DNA of 7,716 nt, from assembly GCA_937915475.1 (NCBI GenBank), contig CALGIR010000064.1:1-7716 (forward strand). Reading direction: 5' to 3'. Of this stretch, positions 1 to 7,058 are shown piece by piece. Each line of letters opens with the position of its first letter. Position 1 is the first letter of the stretch. The notes beneath the pieces are model-generated. The model worked only from the letters and a program-made list of their open reading frames with translations. It was not told the DNA's origin and ran no database searches. The stretch comes from an uncultured Bacteroidales bacterium (GTDB lineage Bacteria > Bacteroidota > Bacteroidia > Bacteroidales > Tenuifilaceae). A program made the position numbers and the translations under genes.

Positions 1-1177
1 CAGCGTCCTTAAATTCGCCGTTAATCTCGTCCATTTCAAAAACATCGTCGAAGGGCACGCCAGCCTCCACAAGTAATACGTCCATATGGCCAGGCATACG
101 TCCAGCCACTGGGTGAATAGCATATTTTACAGTGGTGCCATTGCTCTTCATCTGTTTAGCCAGATTATTTACCAAGTGCTGTGCTTGGGCAAGTGCCATT
201 CCATAACCAGGAACTATAATAGCCGTTTTGGCGTTTCTAATTGCCTCAACGTAGTCTAGCTCTTCCGCAGATGCGTTATCTTCTTTGATAACTGGTGCAG
301 TTTTTGTTTTTTTACCAGCAGCCGTAGTTCTTCCTAAAAGGATATCCATTAGGCTTCGGTTCATTGCGCGGCACATAATCTGAGTGAGGAAAAGCCCCGA
401 TGCACCCACAATACCACCAATGGAAACCAGTAGCATATCACCAATAGCAAAACCTGCAACAGCAGCAGCAATACCGCTAAGGCTGTTTAGTAGTGAAATG
501 GTAATGGGCATATCGGCACCACCTACTCGGATTGAGAAAACAACTCCGAATGCGGAAGACACAACTAAAATTGCAATCAACAATGGCGTTGCAGGGATAA
601 TCCCAGAGAACCCACTCAAAGCAACCAGGATTGCCGATAAAACTAACAGGGTTGTTGAAATAGTTTGGTGACCTCGTATTATTACAGGTTTTTGAGTTAG
701 AACACTATGCAACTTTCCAGCGGCAACCAAACTTCCCAAAAGGGTTATGCTTCCAATGGCTACGGCAAGTATTGCTGTAACGTTACCAAATGTAGTGACT
801 GCTTGGTCTGGGTAAATAAATGCAAGCGAAGCCACAACTGCCGATGCTGCACCTCCAACACCATTTAGAAGAGCAACCATTTGTGGCATCTGAATCATTT
901 TAACCCTAGAAGCCATTACCAAGCCAATAATTAACCCAATAGCCATACCTATATAAATAAGCCATTGAGGCAAAATATTATAGTTTAGTATGGTGATAAC
1001 CACTCCAAGGGCAACCGCCAACGCGCTGATTCGATTACCCAACTTAGCGCTTTCTACCTTGCTCATGAGGTGAATCCCAAATAGCACAGCTATGGATAGA
1101 ACACCGCATAGGCCAAAATAAATACTGTCTGGTAATAGGCTAACCACGGATGAATTCAATAGTATAAAGCTATTCAT
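1..1177 (-). CDS. pntB: NAD(P) transhydrogenase subunit beta (PntB), 3' end cut by window edge
   Basis: Membrane and NADP(H)-binding subunit of proton-translocating transhydrogenase. I translated it from the ATG at 1177-1175: 392 codons are open without a stop, then the window ends, so roughly the last 70 residues of a typical ~460-residue PntB are missing. Residues 1-285 are a series of hydrophobic helices (domain II). The motif GGADMPITISLLNS (219-232) aligns with the E. coli beta segment holding Asp213 and Asn222, here D222 and N231. Residues ~317-392 begin domain III, with the nucleotide motif PGYGMALAQAQ (323-333) and the conserved HPVAGRMPGHMDVLL (355-369). The later GAND motif would lie off the window. 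It is the last gene of the pnt operon, starting 40 bases after the alpha-2 stop. Asn105 sits where E. coli has the proton-channel His91. Identity is near certain. Confidence 0.97.
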   Translation of the reverse strand, partial: MNSFILLNSSVVSLLPDSIYFGLCGVLSIAVLFGIHLMSKVESAKLGNRISALAVALGVVITILNYNILPQWLIYIGMAIGLIIGLVMASRVKMIQMPQMVALLNGVGGAASAVVASLAFIYPDQAVTTFGNVTAILAVAIGSITLLGSLVAAGKLHSVLTQKPVIIRGHQTISTTLLVLSAILVALSGFSGIIPATPLLIAILVVSSAFGVVFSIRVGGADMPITISLLNSLSGIAAAVAGFAIGDMLLVSIGGIVGASGLFLTQIMCRAMNRSLMDILLGRTTAAGKKTKTAPVIKEDNASAEELDYVEAIRNAKTAIIVPGYGMALAQAQHLVNNLAKQMKSNGTTVKYAIHPVAGRMPGHMDVLLVEAGVPFDDVFEMDEINGEFKDA

Positions 1178-1217
1178 TTTAAAATTTTATTTTTTAAAAA
1201 AACTATGCAGTGGTGGT

Positions 1218-1517
1218 CTATTTGCCGCTCTTCTTAGAAAACATCTTCAGCATTCGGTTAGTTACAGAAAAACCACCTGCCACATTAATCATGGCTAAAA
1301 TAATTGCCAGGCTCCCAAAAATATATTTAACAGCTAAACTGGCGTCCTGACCTTTACCCGTGGCAATTAGTGCCCCAAGAATTGTAATCCCCGACAAGGC
1401 GTTCATTCCTGACATTAATGGCGTGTGTAAACGGCTGGGCACGTTATTGATTAGCTTGTAACCAACAATTGTTGCAACTAAAAAAACGCCTATTAATATA
1501 TACTGTATTAGTGTCAT
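1218..1517 (-). CDS. pntAB: NAD(P) transhydrogenase subunit alpha-2 (membrane part of alpha)
   Basis: Small integral membrane subunit of 99 residues, equal to the C-terminal membrane part of the single-chain E. coli PntA. Separate alpha-1 and alpha-2 genes are known from Rhodospirillum rubrum and Thermus thermophilus. Three hydrophobic segments are visible: about 3-23, 38-54 and 63-83. Family motifs are RLHTPLMSGMNALSGI (29-44) and INVAGGFSVTNRMLKMF (77-93). The C-terminus is basic and probably cytoplasmic. The protein packs with the PntB helices to form the proton path. It lies between alpha-1 (37-base gap) and pntB (40-base gap), so the three genes are almost surely one transcript. Residue 42, where the T. 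thermophilus subunit has a functional His, is Ser here. No Shine-Dalgarno sequence precedes the ATG, as is usual in Bacteroidota. Confidence 0.95.
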   Translation of the reverse strand: MTLIQYILIGVFLVATIVGYKLINNVPSRLHTPLMSGMNALSGITILGALIATGKGQDASLAVKYIFGSLAIILAMINVAGGFSVTNRMLKMFSKKSGK

Positions 1518-1554
1518 ATCACTACTCTCTAGTTAAAAAAGTGTATTTCTCTAT

Positions 1555-2718
1555 TTAATTTAAGCCCATGGCCTCTAAAGTTCCTTTATGAACAATATTG
1601 CCATCTTTGGTAACTAGAATTGAAGAAACAATCTCATCGGATTCATCCAATTTTATTTCTCCATCTTTAATTAAGAATTCTAGCAGGTTATAGATGTTTT
1701 TAGAGAACATAATGGTTGAGCTAGTTGATAGCATACCTGGAATATTTTTTATTCCTTGTATGGTAACATCGTGTTTTACCTCAACCTCACCTGGGGTTGT
1801 AATGTCGCAATTTCCTCCTTGGTCAATAGAAATATCTACGATGCAACTACCAGACTGCATTTCTTTCACCATTGCCTCTGTAACCAAAATAGGGGCGACT
1901 TTACCTAGAATTAGGGCAGAACAGAATATGATATCAGCCTTTAGAATGGTCTCTTTAAGGTTTTCACGTTCTATTTCAAGCCATTTTTCTGGAAGTTTAT
2001 TGGCGTGCTTACCATCTGCACTTACTGCAATTTCTTCTGGTACGCCAGTCTCAACGATGGTTGCTCCCAACGATTCAGCATTTTTATTGGCCTCAGGACG
2101 AATATCGGCAGAAAAAACTGATGCACCTAGGCCTTTGGCTGTTGCAATTGCGCGAAGACCCGCAACGCCAGTTCCAATAACCAGAACGGTTGCAGGTCTC
2201 ATTCTACCAACTGCACTGGTAACAAAAGGCATAAATTTGCTTATGTCGTTAACAGCCATTATCATACCCTTGTAGCCTGCGCAAGAACTCATTGAGGATA
2301 GCGCGTCCATAGACTGTGCCCTGCTAATACGTGGTATACCGTCTAATGTAAGTCCAATAATCCCCTTTTCTGCCATGTGTTTTACCATTTGGTGGTTTGG
2401 GGGAGAGGCTGGGTGGATAAAAGTAATTAAGTACTGGTCCTTGTGCATCATATCAATTTCATGCTTGTTTTTCTCAGCATTAAATTGGGGCTCTTTCACT
2501 TTCAGTATAACATCCGATTGAGTATAAATATCCTCAACGTTTGCTACAATTTCTGCTCCAGCTTCTTTGTAAGCCTCATCTGCATAGTGCGAGCCAACAC
2601 CGGCTCCTTCTTCGAACAGTACTTTTGCACCGCCATCAACCATTTTTTTAACGGTTTCGGGAATGGCAGATACACGTTTTTCTCCGTGCATTATTTCCTT
2701 AGGTATTCCTATAATCAT
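1555..2718 (-). CDS. pntAA: NAD(P) transhydrogenase subunit alpha-1 (NAD(H)-binding domain I)
   Basis: Soluble NAD(H)-binding subunit of 387 residues, close to the ~384 of R. rubrum PntAA. It exchanges hydride between NADH and the NADP bound by PntB, on the cytoplasmic face. The alanine dehydrogenase/PNT N-terminal domain starts with IGIPKEIMHGEKRVS (3-17). RISRAQSMDALSS (130-142) holds the residues equivalent to R. rubrum Arg127, Gln132, Asp135 and Ser138, here R130, Q135, D138 and S141. The Rossmann motif VIGTGVAG is at 180-187, and DQGGNCD at 299-305 is the conserved nucleotide-site loop. In the mobile-loop region (~234-245, ADGKHANKLPEK) the Tyr of the R. rubrum loop appears replaced by Lys/His. 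First gene of the pnt operon, with a TAnnTTTG element 30 bases upstream of the ATG and no Shine-Dalgarno. Alanine dehydrogenase is a paralogous alternative, but the downstream alpha-2 and beta genes exclude it. Confidence 0.97.
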   Translation of the reverse strand: MIIGIPKEIMHGEKRVSAIPETVKKMVDGGAKVLFEEGAGVGSHYADEAYKEAGAEIVANVEDIYTQSDVILKVKEPQFNAEKNKHEIDMMHKDQYLITFIHPASPPNHQMVKHMAEKGIIGLTLDGIPRISRAQSMDALSSMSSCAGYKGMIMAVNDISKFMPFVTSAVGRMRPATVLVIGTGVAGLRAIATAKGLGASVFSADIRPEANKNAESLGATIVETGVPEEIAVSADGKHANKLPEKWLEIERENLKETILKADIIFCSALILGKVAPILVTEAMVKEMQSGSCIVDISIDQGGNCDITTPGEVEVKHDVTIQGIKNIPGMLSTSSTIMFSKNIYNLLEFLIKDGEIKLDESDEIVSSILVTKDGNIVHKGTLEAMGLN

Positions 2719-2747
2719 TTTGTAAAGTTTTTATGTTTTTAAGCGTT

Positions 2748-2755
2748 CAAAATTA
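2748..2755 (-). promoter_or_regulatory. Bacteroidota-type -7 promoter element for the pnt operon
   Basis: On the minus strand this reads TAATTTTG, an exact match to the TAnnTTTG -7 consensus of the Bacteroidota primary sigma factor. It lies 29 bases upstream of the alpha-1 ATG, which would give a short leader of about 20-25 bases. No clear TTTG -33 box was found at the usual distance; that region is T-rich. The location fits a promoter for the three-gene pnt operon. Placement is inferred from the motif only. Confidence 0.5.
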
Positions 2756-2839
2756 ACTAAATTATGAGTATTAAAAAAAAAGATAAAACTTGTCAATATT
2801 CGATTCAGAATTTCAGGGTGATAAATGGTATACGTCGAT

Positions 2840-3262
2840 TTACCTAATTGTGTGTTGCTGTTCGTTCTTTTTTACCAGCCCTTTTGCTCTAAGTATGACA
2901 CGCGATGGATTACCATTTGACAAGACTGTAATGCTCTTGTTAAAAGCACCAGGGATGTACGTGTTGTACTTCATCTTAACTTCACCTTTCTCCTTGGGTT
3001 TAATGGGATCCTTGGTCCAGCTGGGAACGGTACAGCCACACGATGCTCGTACGCTGCTAATTACAATGGGCTCATTGCCAGTGTTAGTAAATGTAAATAC
3101 GCACACCCCATCGCTGGCATAATCAATTTCACCGTAGTCATATACTGTTGTATCAAATTCAATGGTTTCCTTTTTTTGTTCATTATCAGCACCTACTTCC
3201 TGAGCAAAGAGGCTTAATGAAACTACAAGTAAGGCAAGCACAGATAATGCGAATTGCTTCAT
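2840..3262 (-). CDS. Secreted DUF1573 domain protein
   Basis: 140-residue exported protein. Residues 1-20 form a signal peptide: MKQ, a hydrophobic core of Leu/Val/Ala, then SLFAQ with likely cleavage after the Ala. The rest is one DUF1573 domain, an Ig-like beta-sandwich common in Bacteroidota. Marks are the start FDTTVYDYGEIDY, the FTFTNTGNEPIVISSVRASC stretch and the signature CGCTVPSWTKDPIKP, followed by KGEVKMKYNT and a closing VILRAKG strand. The paired Cys of SCGCT are typical of the family. The biochemical role is unknown; such proteins sit in the periplasm or at the surface. It has its own promoter-like sequence and stands 121 bases upstream of the pnt operon on the same strand. A link with transhydrogenase is not supported. 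The ATG start fits the signal peptide exactly. Confidence 0.9.
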   Translation of the reverse strand: MKQFALSVLALLVVSLSLFAQEVGADNEQKKETIEFDTTVYDYGEIDYASDGVCVFTFTNTGNEPIVISSVRASCGCTVPSWTKDPIKPKEKGEVKMKYNTYIPGAFNKSITVLSNGNPSRVILRAKGLVKKNEQQHTIR

Positions 3263-3306
3263 TGTATTCGGGTTTATATTGATTAAACAGACTATAAATT
3301 ATGACG

Positions 3307-3341
3307 TAAAGTTAGTATAAAATTGTGAGATGTATTGCAAA
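3307..3341 (-). promoter_or_regulatory. Possible promoter for the DUF1573 gene
   Basis: On the minus strand TTTG (3341-3338) is followed after 23 bases by TAACTTTA (3314-3307). This fits the Bacteroidota TTTG / TAnnTTTG pattern with one mismatch in the last base of the -7 element. The element lies 44 bases upstream of the ATG. The spacing is slightly long, so the call is tentative. Confidence 0.35.
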
Positions 3342-3404
3342 CAACCTACTGAAAATCAATATATGCTATTAAACACAAGGCCAAAAGTTTGATACAAAAA
3401 CACA

Positions 3405-3440
3405 AGGGCAAAAAAATGGGTACGTCATACTTTTTGCCCT
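3405..3440 (-). terminator. Rho-independent terminator of the lipoprotein operon
   Basis: A perfect 10-bp inverted repeat: AGGGCAAAAA at 3405-3414 pairs with TTTTTGCCCT at 3431-3440 around a 16-base loop. Read on the minus strand it begins 19 bases after the stop codon of the LPP20-like gene and is followed by TGTGTTTTTG, a T-rich tail. No plus-strand gene ends here, so it most likely terminates the two-gene lipoprotein unit. The long loop is slightly atypical. Confidence 0.7.
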
Positions 3441-3459
3441 CAATATATGTACAGATTGG

Positions 3460-4830
3460 CTATAATCGGTTTATCGCCTCGTGCATCTCTCTAAAGTACG
3501 AGATTTCAACCCTACGCTTGGCATCTTTAAAAGCCATCTCGCCTGCCTGTTTCATCTCAAAGTGTCGTCCTTCAAAACCATCAAGGGGTTTATGGTAAAG
3601 TTGATTCCCATTCCTTGTCTCTAGGCTTAACGTTCCTCCCAAGCAAGCTACCTTGTACTGGCCAGCCTGTCCTTTGCTGCTAGCAGCTGCAACTATCCTA
3701 ACAATGTAGTCGGCTTCATCAGGTGTGTTTTTAACCAGATACCCCATTTCAATAGCCTTTTTAATTATGCTTTGCTCAATATACCCTGGCTTTATGGCTT
3801 CGCCAAGGTTTGTTTCGCTTGAGATGATATAGATTACGGGCTTCTCGATGTTTATCCGTATGGTACCTTTCGGTAGGTTGAAACGGGTTAAAAGTCTACG
3901 GGTCAGCTGCTCTGTCCCTGCTTCGGTAAGAATATCGTTTAGATCGACCTTTGCGGAAAAACTCTCGAATGATTTTTTTGAACGTACTACATCAATATCA
4001 AAAGAGGCATTACCGGCGGAGTTGGTCCGCTGCCTATTGTTGCGTAGAGGCTTCTCGGAGTATTCAACCCCCAGCGGTAAGCTGGCAATGGGAGAGGAGC
4101 CCCTGAAAAATGCCCTAAAAGTCAGCATTGACGAAGCGATTGATTGCCCAGTTTTTATGTTGATATTATTCTTAACAGGAGCAATGGTAATTTGCGCCAG
4201 CGTATTGCTTATCTCCTTAAAAATCTCATTACCCAGATAAACTTCAGTGCCATTAATATCAACGGGTAGCGATTCGCTAAAGTAGGGTTTAATGGGTTCA
4301 AGGGCCTTAACCATTTGTACAAGGCCGAGCCTAACATCGCCCCCTTCGCGGGCATTGATGCCGCTGGTAAAAAAATCGAGTGAGCGGGTTATAGCATCGT
4401 TTTTTCGCTTATCCTTTAGTTGTTGATATTGTGCTTTAGATAAACGGTAGTAAACCCAGTAGTTATTAACATCATCCCACGAATCTACCTGCTCGTACCC
4501 TTCCAAATCTTGCTGTGTTTGTGCCCTGATGGTTGAGCTAAAATCTTCAGTAAAGTTAAGGTTCGACTCGAAAGCGTGAATTACTGAGTTTGATGAGATG
4601 TTAATCGAGATTTCGTTGGCCATATCGGCCAGCGCATTTTGCCTTGCAGCTTGCTGGTACTGACTTACATCCAGTGTTTTACGTGCTGCACCAACACCGT
4701 AGTAGTATAGCTGCGATGTTGGTCGGTTGGGAACCCAGTCGGGTGGAGGTGGACCCTGAACCTTTTTTGAACCCCCACAGGCGCTTAGTAAAACGCTAAT
4801 AGTGAGTATTACCAGTGCTTTCGTTCTCAT
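3460..4830 (-). CDS. LPP20-family lipoprotein
   Basis: 456-residue lipoprotein. The N-terminus has a short basic stretch, a hydrophobic core and the lipobox LSAC (15-18), so Cys18 would be lipidated; GGSKK follows with no Asp at +2. Residues ~28-140 resemble the LPP20 family: PDWVPNRP, then YYYGVG, a helix rich in Ala and Gln (QYQQAARQNALADMANEIS) and the segment YWVYYRLSKAQYQQLKDK. The remaining ~300 residues are less familiar. About 225-320 is beta-rich and may be an Ig- or PEGA-like domain. The C-terminal ~335-440 includes ADYIVRIVAAASS and VACLGGTLSLETRNGN, a layout seen in longer Bacteroidota relatives. It lies 21 bases downstream of the CsgG-like lipoprotein gene, in one unit closed by a hairpin. 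LPP20 relatives include Helicobacter Lpp20 and the Vibrio flagellar protein FlgP. The role here is unknown; an envelope location is well supported. Confidence 0.8.
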   Translation of the reverse strand: MRTKALVILTISVLLSACGGSKKVQGPPPPDWVPNRPTSQLYYYGVGAARKTLDVSQYQQAARQNALADMANEISINISSNSVIHAFESNLNFTEDFSSTIRAQTQQDLEGYEQVDSWDDVNNYWVYYRLSKAQYQQLKDKRKNDAITRSLDFFTSGINAREGGDVRLGLVQMVKALEPIKPYFSESLPVDINGTEVYLGNEIFKEISNTLAQITIAPVKNNINIKTGQSIASSMLTFRAFFRGSSPIASLPLGVEYSEKPLRNNRQRTNSAGNASFDIDVVRSKKSFESFSAKVDLNDILTEAGTEQLTRRLLTRFNLPKGTIRINIEKPVIYIISSETNLGEAIKPGYIEQSIIKKAIEMGYLVKNTPDEADYIVRIVAAASSKGQAGQYKVACLGGTLSLETRNGNQLYHKPLDGFEGRHFEMKQAGEMAFKDAKRRVEISYFREMHEAINRL

Positions 4831-4851
4831 TGATATGCTGTTTTAAACGTT

Positions 4852-6231
4852 TTACTCCTCTGGATTATAGACATCTATTTTTTGGGCTACCCTTTGTCCA
4901 ACCTCGTCAAGCATTTCGGTCTGAAGCGCCTGAGCCGATTTGATGGTTCTTTTGGCGTTGAGCTTATTCCGAAGGTTACTTATTGCCGAGTGGTTATCGT
5001 CAATCCTATCCTTGGGCGAATCTTTTGTAGCGCTTTCCCAATTTCCGGGGACAAGTTTTTTGTGGTCGCCACTAAAGTTAGCAAAGCTAACCCTATCGGT
5101 TTTCGAATGGTTAATGGCATCGGTAACCAGTACGGCTCCTGTTTCGATGGATGTGAGTTGATACTGAAATGAAATGCTTGCCTCGTTTCTGGCGCTAATT
5201 ATTTCGTAGGTTACTTTGGTGTAACGGGTTTCCTTCGTTTCCTCATCTGTAACTTTATCCTTAACGGTTACAATTTCTTTTAGATAACCTCTCTGTTCCG
5301 ATTTTTGAACTCTTCCGGTTACCAGATTATGCTTTAGCACACTACCGTTGAGAACTGCTTTGGCGGCTAGTATTTGGCCCACTTTTAAATCTGAGCCCAT
5401 TGAAACACCGCGAACCTGTTGTTCTACAAATCTATCTGTGTTCTTTGTATCAACAATTTTCACGAATGGGTTGCCCAAATCATTTATGGCGCTTACAACG
5501 GTGCTCTCAACAAGCAAGTTGGCCTTGTCAGATCGGGTATGGTTTTTTATATCTCCTATTGATATGGTGATTAACGCTTTGGATAATGCCTCGTCGCGCA
5601 GTTCCTTAGCATCTTTATATGTGCCCTGGTTGGCAATAATGTTGCTAAAGCTATGGTAGGCCTTACGGTTAAACCCGCTTTCCAAGTACGAATAGCCCTC
5701 GCGGTATATCGGTTCTGCAACGGCCATCCTCATGTGCTCATCGATGCCTTGGTAGCTTGGGTCGATGCGTTTAATCTCAGCAAATTTCCCCTCCGATTCT
5801 CTAAATTTTTCCTCATCAAGCAGTATGCGCGCTTCGTTGTAAAGCGATTGCAGATAGCGCGGCCTAGCCTCATCGTAGTAACTCTGCGTTGTTTCCGATA
5901 GGTATAGCTTAATGCCCAGTCGGTTAACCTTGCCTAAATAGGATTTGGTATCGAGAAAGGAGTAAACTGTTTGTTTATCGTTGCCATCAAAGTATGCCTT
6001 ATGTACCTGCAGCGATTTTTCGTCCATCACACGCTGTCCGTTTCTTTTAAGGCCTACGGCTGCATCCACATTTTTGGGGTTGGCGGTCATCGATTTGTAA
6101 AAAAAATCAGCGGCCATTTCGTACATGCCAGCCTCTTCAAATTTAAGCCCGCGCTTAGCCATGCGTTTCGATGCGCACCCGCTAAAAATAATGGCAATAA
6201 CAAGGAGTAAAATAGGTAAAAATTTCTTCAT
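4852..6231 (-). CDS. TPR / CsgG-like lipoprotein
   Basis: 459-residue lipoprotein. The signal MKKFLPILLLVIAII leads to the lipobox FSGC with Cys19. Residues ~25-62 look like a TPR repeat (GLKFEEAGMYEMAADFFYKS, then NPKN), with two more helical repeat-like stretches near 128-160 and 175-215. Residues ~220-410 resemble the CsgG/LpoB fold: ALITISIGDIKNHTRSD, DRFVEQQVRGV, AAKAVLNGSVLKH, and SFQYQLTSIETGAVLVTDAI, which matches the usual 'sum of modified parameters' strand of CsgG-like proteins. A Lys/Glu/Thr-rich insert (TVKDKVTDEETKETRYTKV) breaks this domain. CsgG family members form outer-membrane export pores or bind envelope enzymes; no pore or curli partner is visible here. It is the first gene of a two-gene unit with the LPP20-like lipoprotein, which suggests a joint complex at the outer membrane. 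The exact function is unknown. Confidence 0.8.
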   Translation of the reverse strand: MKKFLPILLLVIAIIFSGCASKRMAKRGLKFEEAGMYEMAADFFYKSMTANPKNVDAAVGLKRNGQRVMDEKSLQVHKAYFDGNDKQTVYSFLDTKSYLGKVNRLGIKLYLSETTQSYYDEARPRYLQSLYNEARILLDEEKFRESEGKFAEIKRIDPSYQGIDEHMRMAVAEPIYREGYSYLESGFNRKAYHSFSNIIANQGTYKDAKELRDEALSKALITISIGDIKNHTRSDKANLLVESTVVSAINDLGNPFVKIVDTKNTDRFVEQQVRGVSMGSDLKVGQILAAKAVLNGSVLKHNLVTGRVQKSEQRGYLKEIVTVKDKVTDEETKETRYTKVTYEIISARNEASISFQYQLTSIETGAVLVTDAINHSKTDRVSFANFSGDHKKLVPGNWESATKDSPKDRIDDNHSAISNLRNKLNAKRTIKSAQALQTEMLDEVGQRVAQKIDVYNPEE

Positions 6232-6535
6232 AGGGTATGTTGTTTATAGTTTTGCACAAGTGGTTCTCAAATACTATGCCTTGGATTTTTGGGCAAGTTA
6301 AAAATTATTTGGGGTTAATCATGGCTATTTACGCAAGTTTATGGTGAGAGGCTTGTGGGTTAATCTTTTATGCTCATCTTCTCGGTTATGGTAAAAAGAT
6401 GATATTATTGCCAACTTCCGTTTTTAGCAAAACAGGTTTGTAATCTGTGTAATAAACAACTAGAGAAGGAACTCCACCTCCGCATAACACTCCTCGTGTA
6501 ATAACCAAGTTAAGAAAAATTACTACTTTCGCTTT
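6232..6535. other. Intergenic region between the divergent units
   Basis: About 300 bases without a supportable gene, separating the minus-strand lipoprotein operon from the plus-strand toxin remnant. The left end should hold the lipoprotein promoter. A plus-strand TAGTTTTG (6247-6254) matches the -7 consensus but is followed only by an unconvincing 23-codon frame (6276-6347). No tRNA, convincing hairpin or repeat was found. It may include the left breakpoint of the accessory segment. Confidence 0.5.
6268..6296 (-). promoter_or_regulatory. Weak promoter candidate for the lipoprotein operon
   Basis: On the minus strand TTG (6296-6294) and TAGTATTTG (6276-6268) resemble the -33 and -7 elements of Bacteroidota promoters. 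There are 17 bases between them and one extra base inside the -7 element. The element lies 36 bases upstream of the CsgG-like gene. The match is imperfect. Confidence 0.25.
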
Positions 6536-6555
6536 ATGAGTCAAGGGTATATTTG
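6524..6555 (+). promoter_or_regulatory. Promoter-like elements at the toxin-remnant junction
   Basis: Two overlapping candidates exist. TACTTTCG (6524-6531) is one base off TAnnTTTG and sits five bases before an ATG (6536), which opens only a 14-codon frame ending in TAA at 6578-6580. TATATTTG (6548-6555) matches the -7 consensus exactly, with TTTC (6527-6530) 17 bases upstream as a poor -33 box. If used, the latter would favour the ATG at 6580 as the start of the following frame. Motif evidence only. Confidence 0.25.
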
Positions 6556-7029
6556 CCCGAGGGCAAAACCCAAAACCTAATGGACTATTCAACCGGCGCC
6601 GAGCTGCTCAAGTACCAGTGGGACTTTATACATGACCCCGAGGGCGGGTGGTACCTGTGGGAGGATAGTGAGGAGGGGGCGACCATAAATGTTGCACAAA
6701 ATTTAATTGAAAAGATTAAGGAAGCAAATGAAACGAATGCTGAGAATATTGACATTTCCGATTTTTACAAAGATGCAACTAATCCCAGCTATTCTGCAAC
6801 AGTAACAGTAAACGAACAGCAAATACCGCTATATATTTCGCAAAAGCTCTATAGTGGGCAACATAAAATATTCCCTTTAAAAGAGGATGTGCATGGTCCC
6901 GATAGCTTGAGTGATGGTCTATACAGACACAAAATAGAATTTGAAGAGTTTGATGTTTATCTTAAAATTCAAACAAAAACCTCAAAAGAGATTGAAATTT
7001 TATTTGAATATATGTTTGGACAGATTTAA
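6553..7029 (+). CDS. Headless fragment with metzincin-like Met-turn, probable polymorphic-toxin remnant
   Basis: 158 codons from a TTG at 6553; an ATG start at 6580 is as likely, and the frame is open upstream to 6514. The first 43 residues include LPEGKTQNLMDYSTG, a Met-turn like that of metzincin-type metallopeptidase domains, then KYQWDFIHDP and a Trp-rich WYLWEDSEEG. In known Bacteroidota proteins this kind of NxMDY…WQW segment follows a zinc-binding HExxH helix. No such helix is encoded upstream here, so the fragment lacks its catalytic N-terminal part. From about 6683 the DNA falls from about 58% to 32% GC (hand counts over 130 bases each). The encoded residues 44-158 are unfamiliar, with Asn/Glu/Lys-rich helices and then beta-like strands. 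It stops at 7029 just before the papain-like frame, and a single-base indel would fuse the two. Probably a pseudogene; function not assigned. Confidence 0.55.
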   Translation: MPEGKTQNLMDYSTGAELLKYQWDFIHDPEGGWYLWEDSEEGATINVAQNLIEKIKEANETNAENIDISDFYKDATNPSYSATVTVNEQQIPLYISQKLYSGQHKIFPLKEDVHGPDSLSDGLYRHKIEFEEFDVYLKIQTKTSKEIEILFEYMFGQI

Positions 7030-7058
7030 AACCATTCTTCGAAGCTGCTGATTCCGCA

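Noticed and set aside
384..671. 95-codon plus-strand open frame rich in Pro and Ala
   Set aside because: It lies antisense to pntB, whose translation is continuous and conserved throughout.
1178..1217. AT-rich TTTTTTAAAAAA palindrome between alpha-2 and pntB as an internal terminator
   Set aside because: It has no GC pairs and lies inside a short gap of a conserved operon, so termination there is unlikely.
1694..2275. 193-codon plus-strand open frame
   Set aside because: It is antisense to the clearly conserved alpha-1 transhydrogenase gene and has no recognisable domain.
2773..2781. Run of nine T on the minus strand after the DUF1573 gene, as a terminator
   Set aside because: Only a 4-base stem can be drawn before it, which is too weak for an intrinsic terminator call.
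6276..6347. 23-codon plus-strand frame downstream of a perfect TAGTTTTG element
   Set aside because: Too short and with no recognisable sequence; it probably falls by chance in the divergent promoter region.
6386..6592. 68-codon minus-strand open frame in the intergenic region
   Set aside because: No conserved motif, signal or neighbour support; it overlaps the junction and the start of the toxin remnant.
7020..7031. Programmed -1 frameshift joining the two toxin frames
   Set aside because: The sequence ATT TAA AAC is not a canonical X XXY YYZ slippery heptamer in the needed phase, and no stimulatory hairpin was seen; mutation is simpler.
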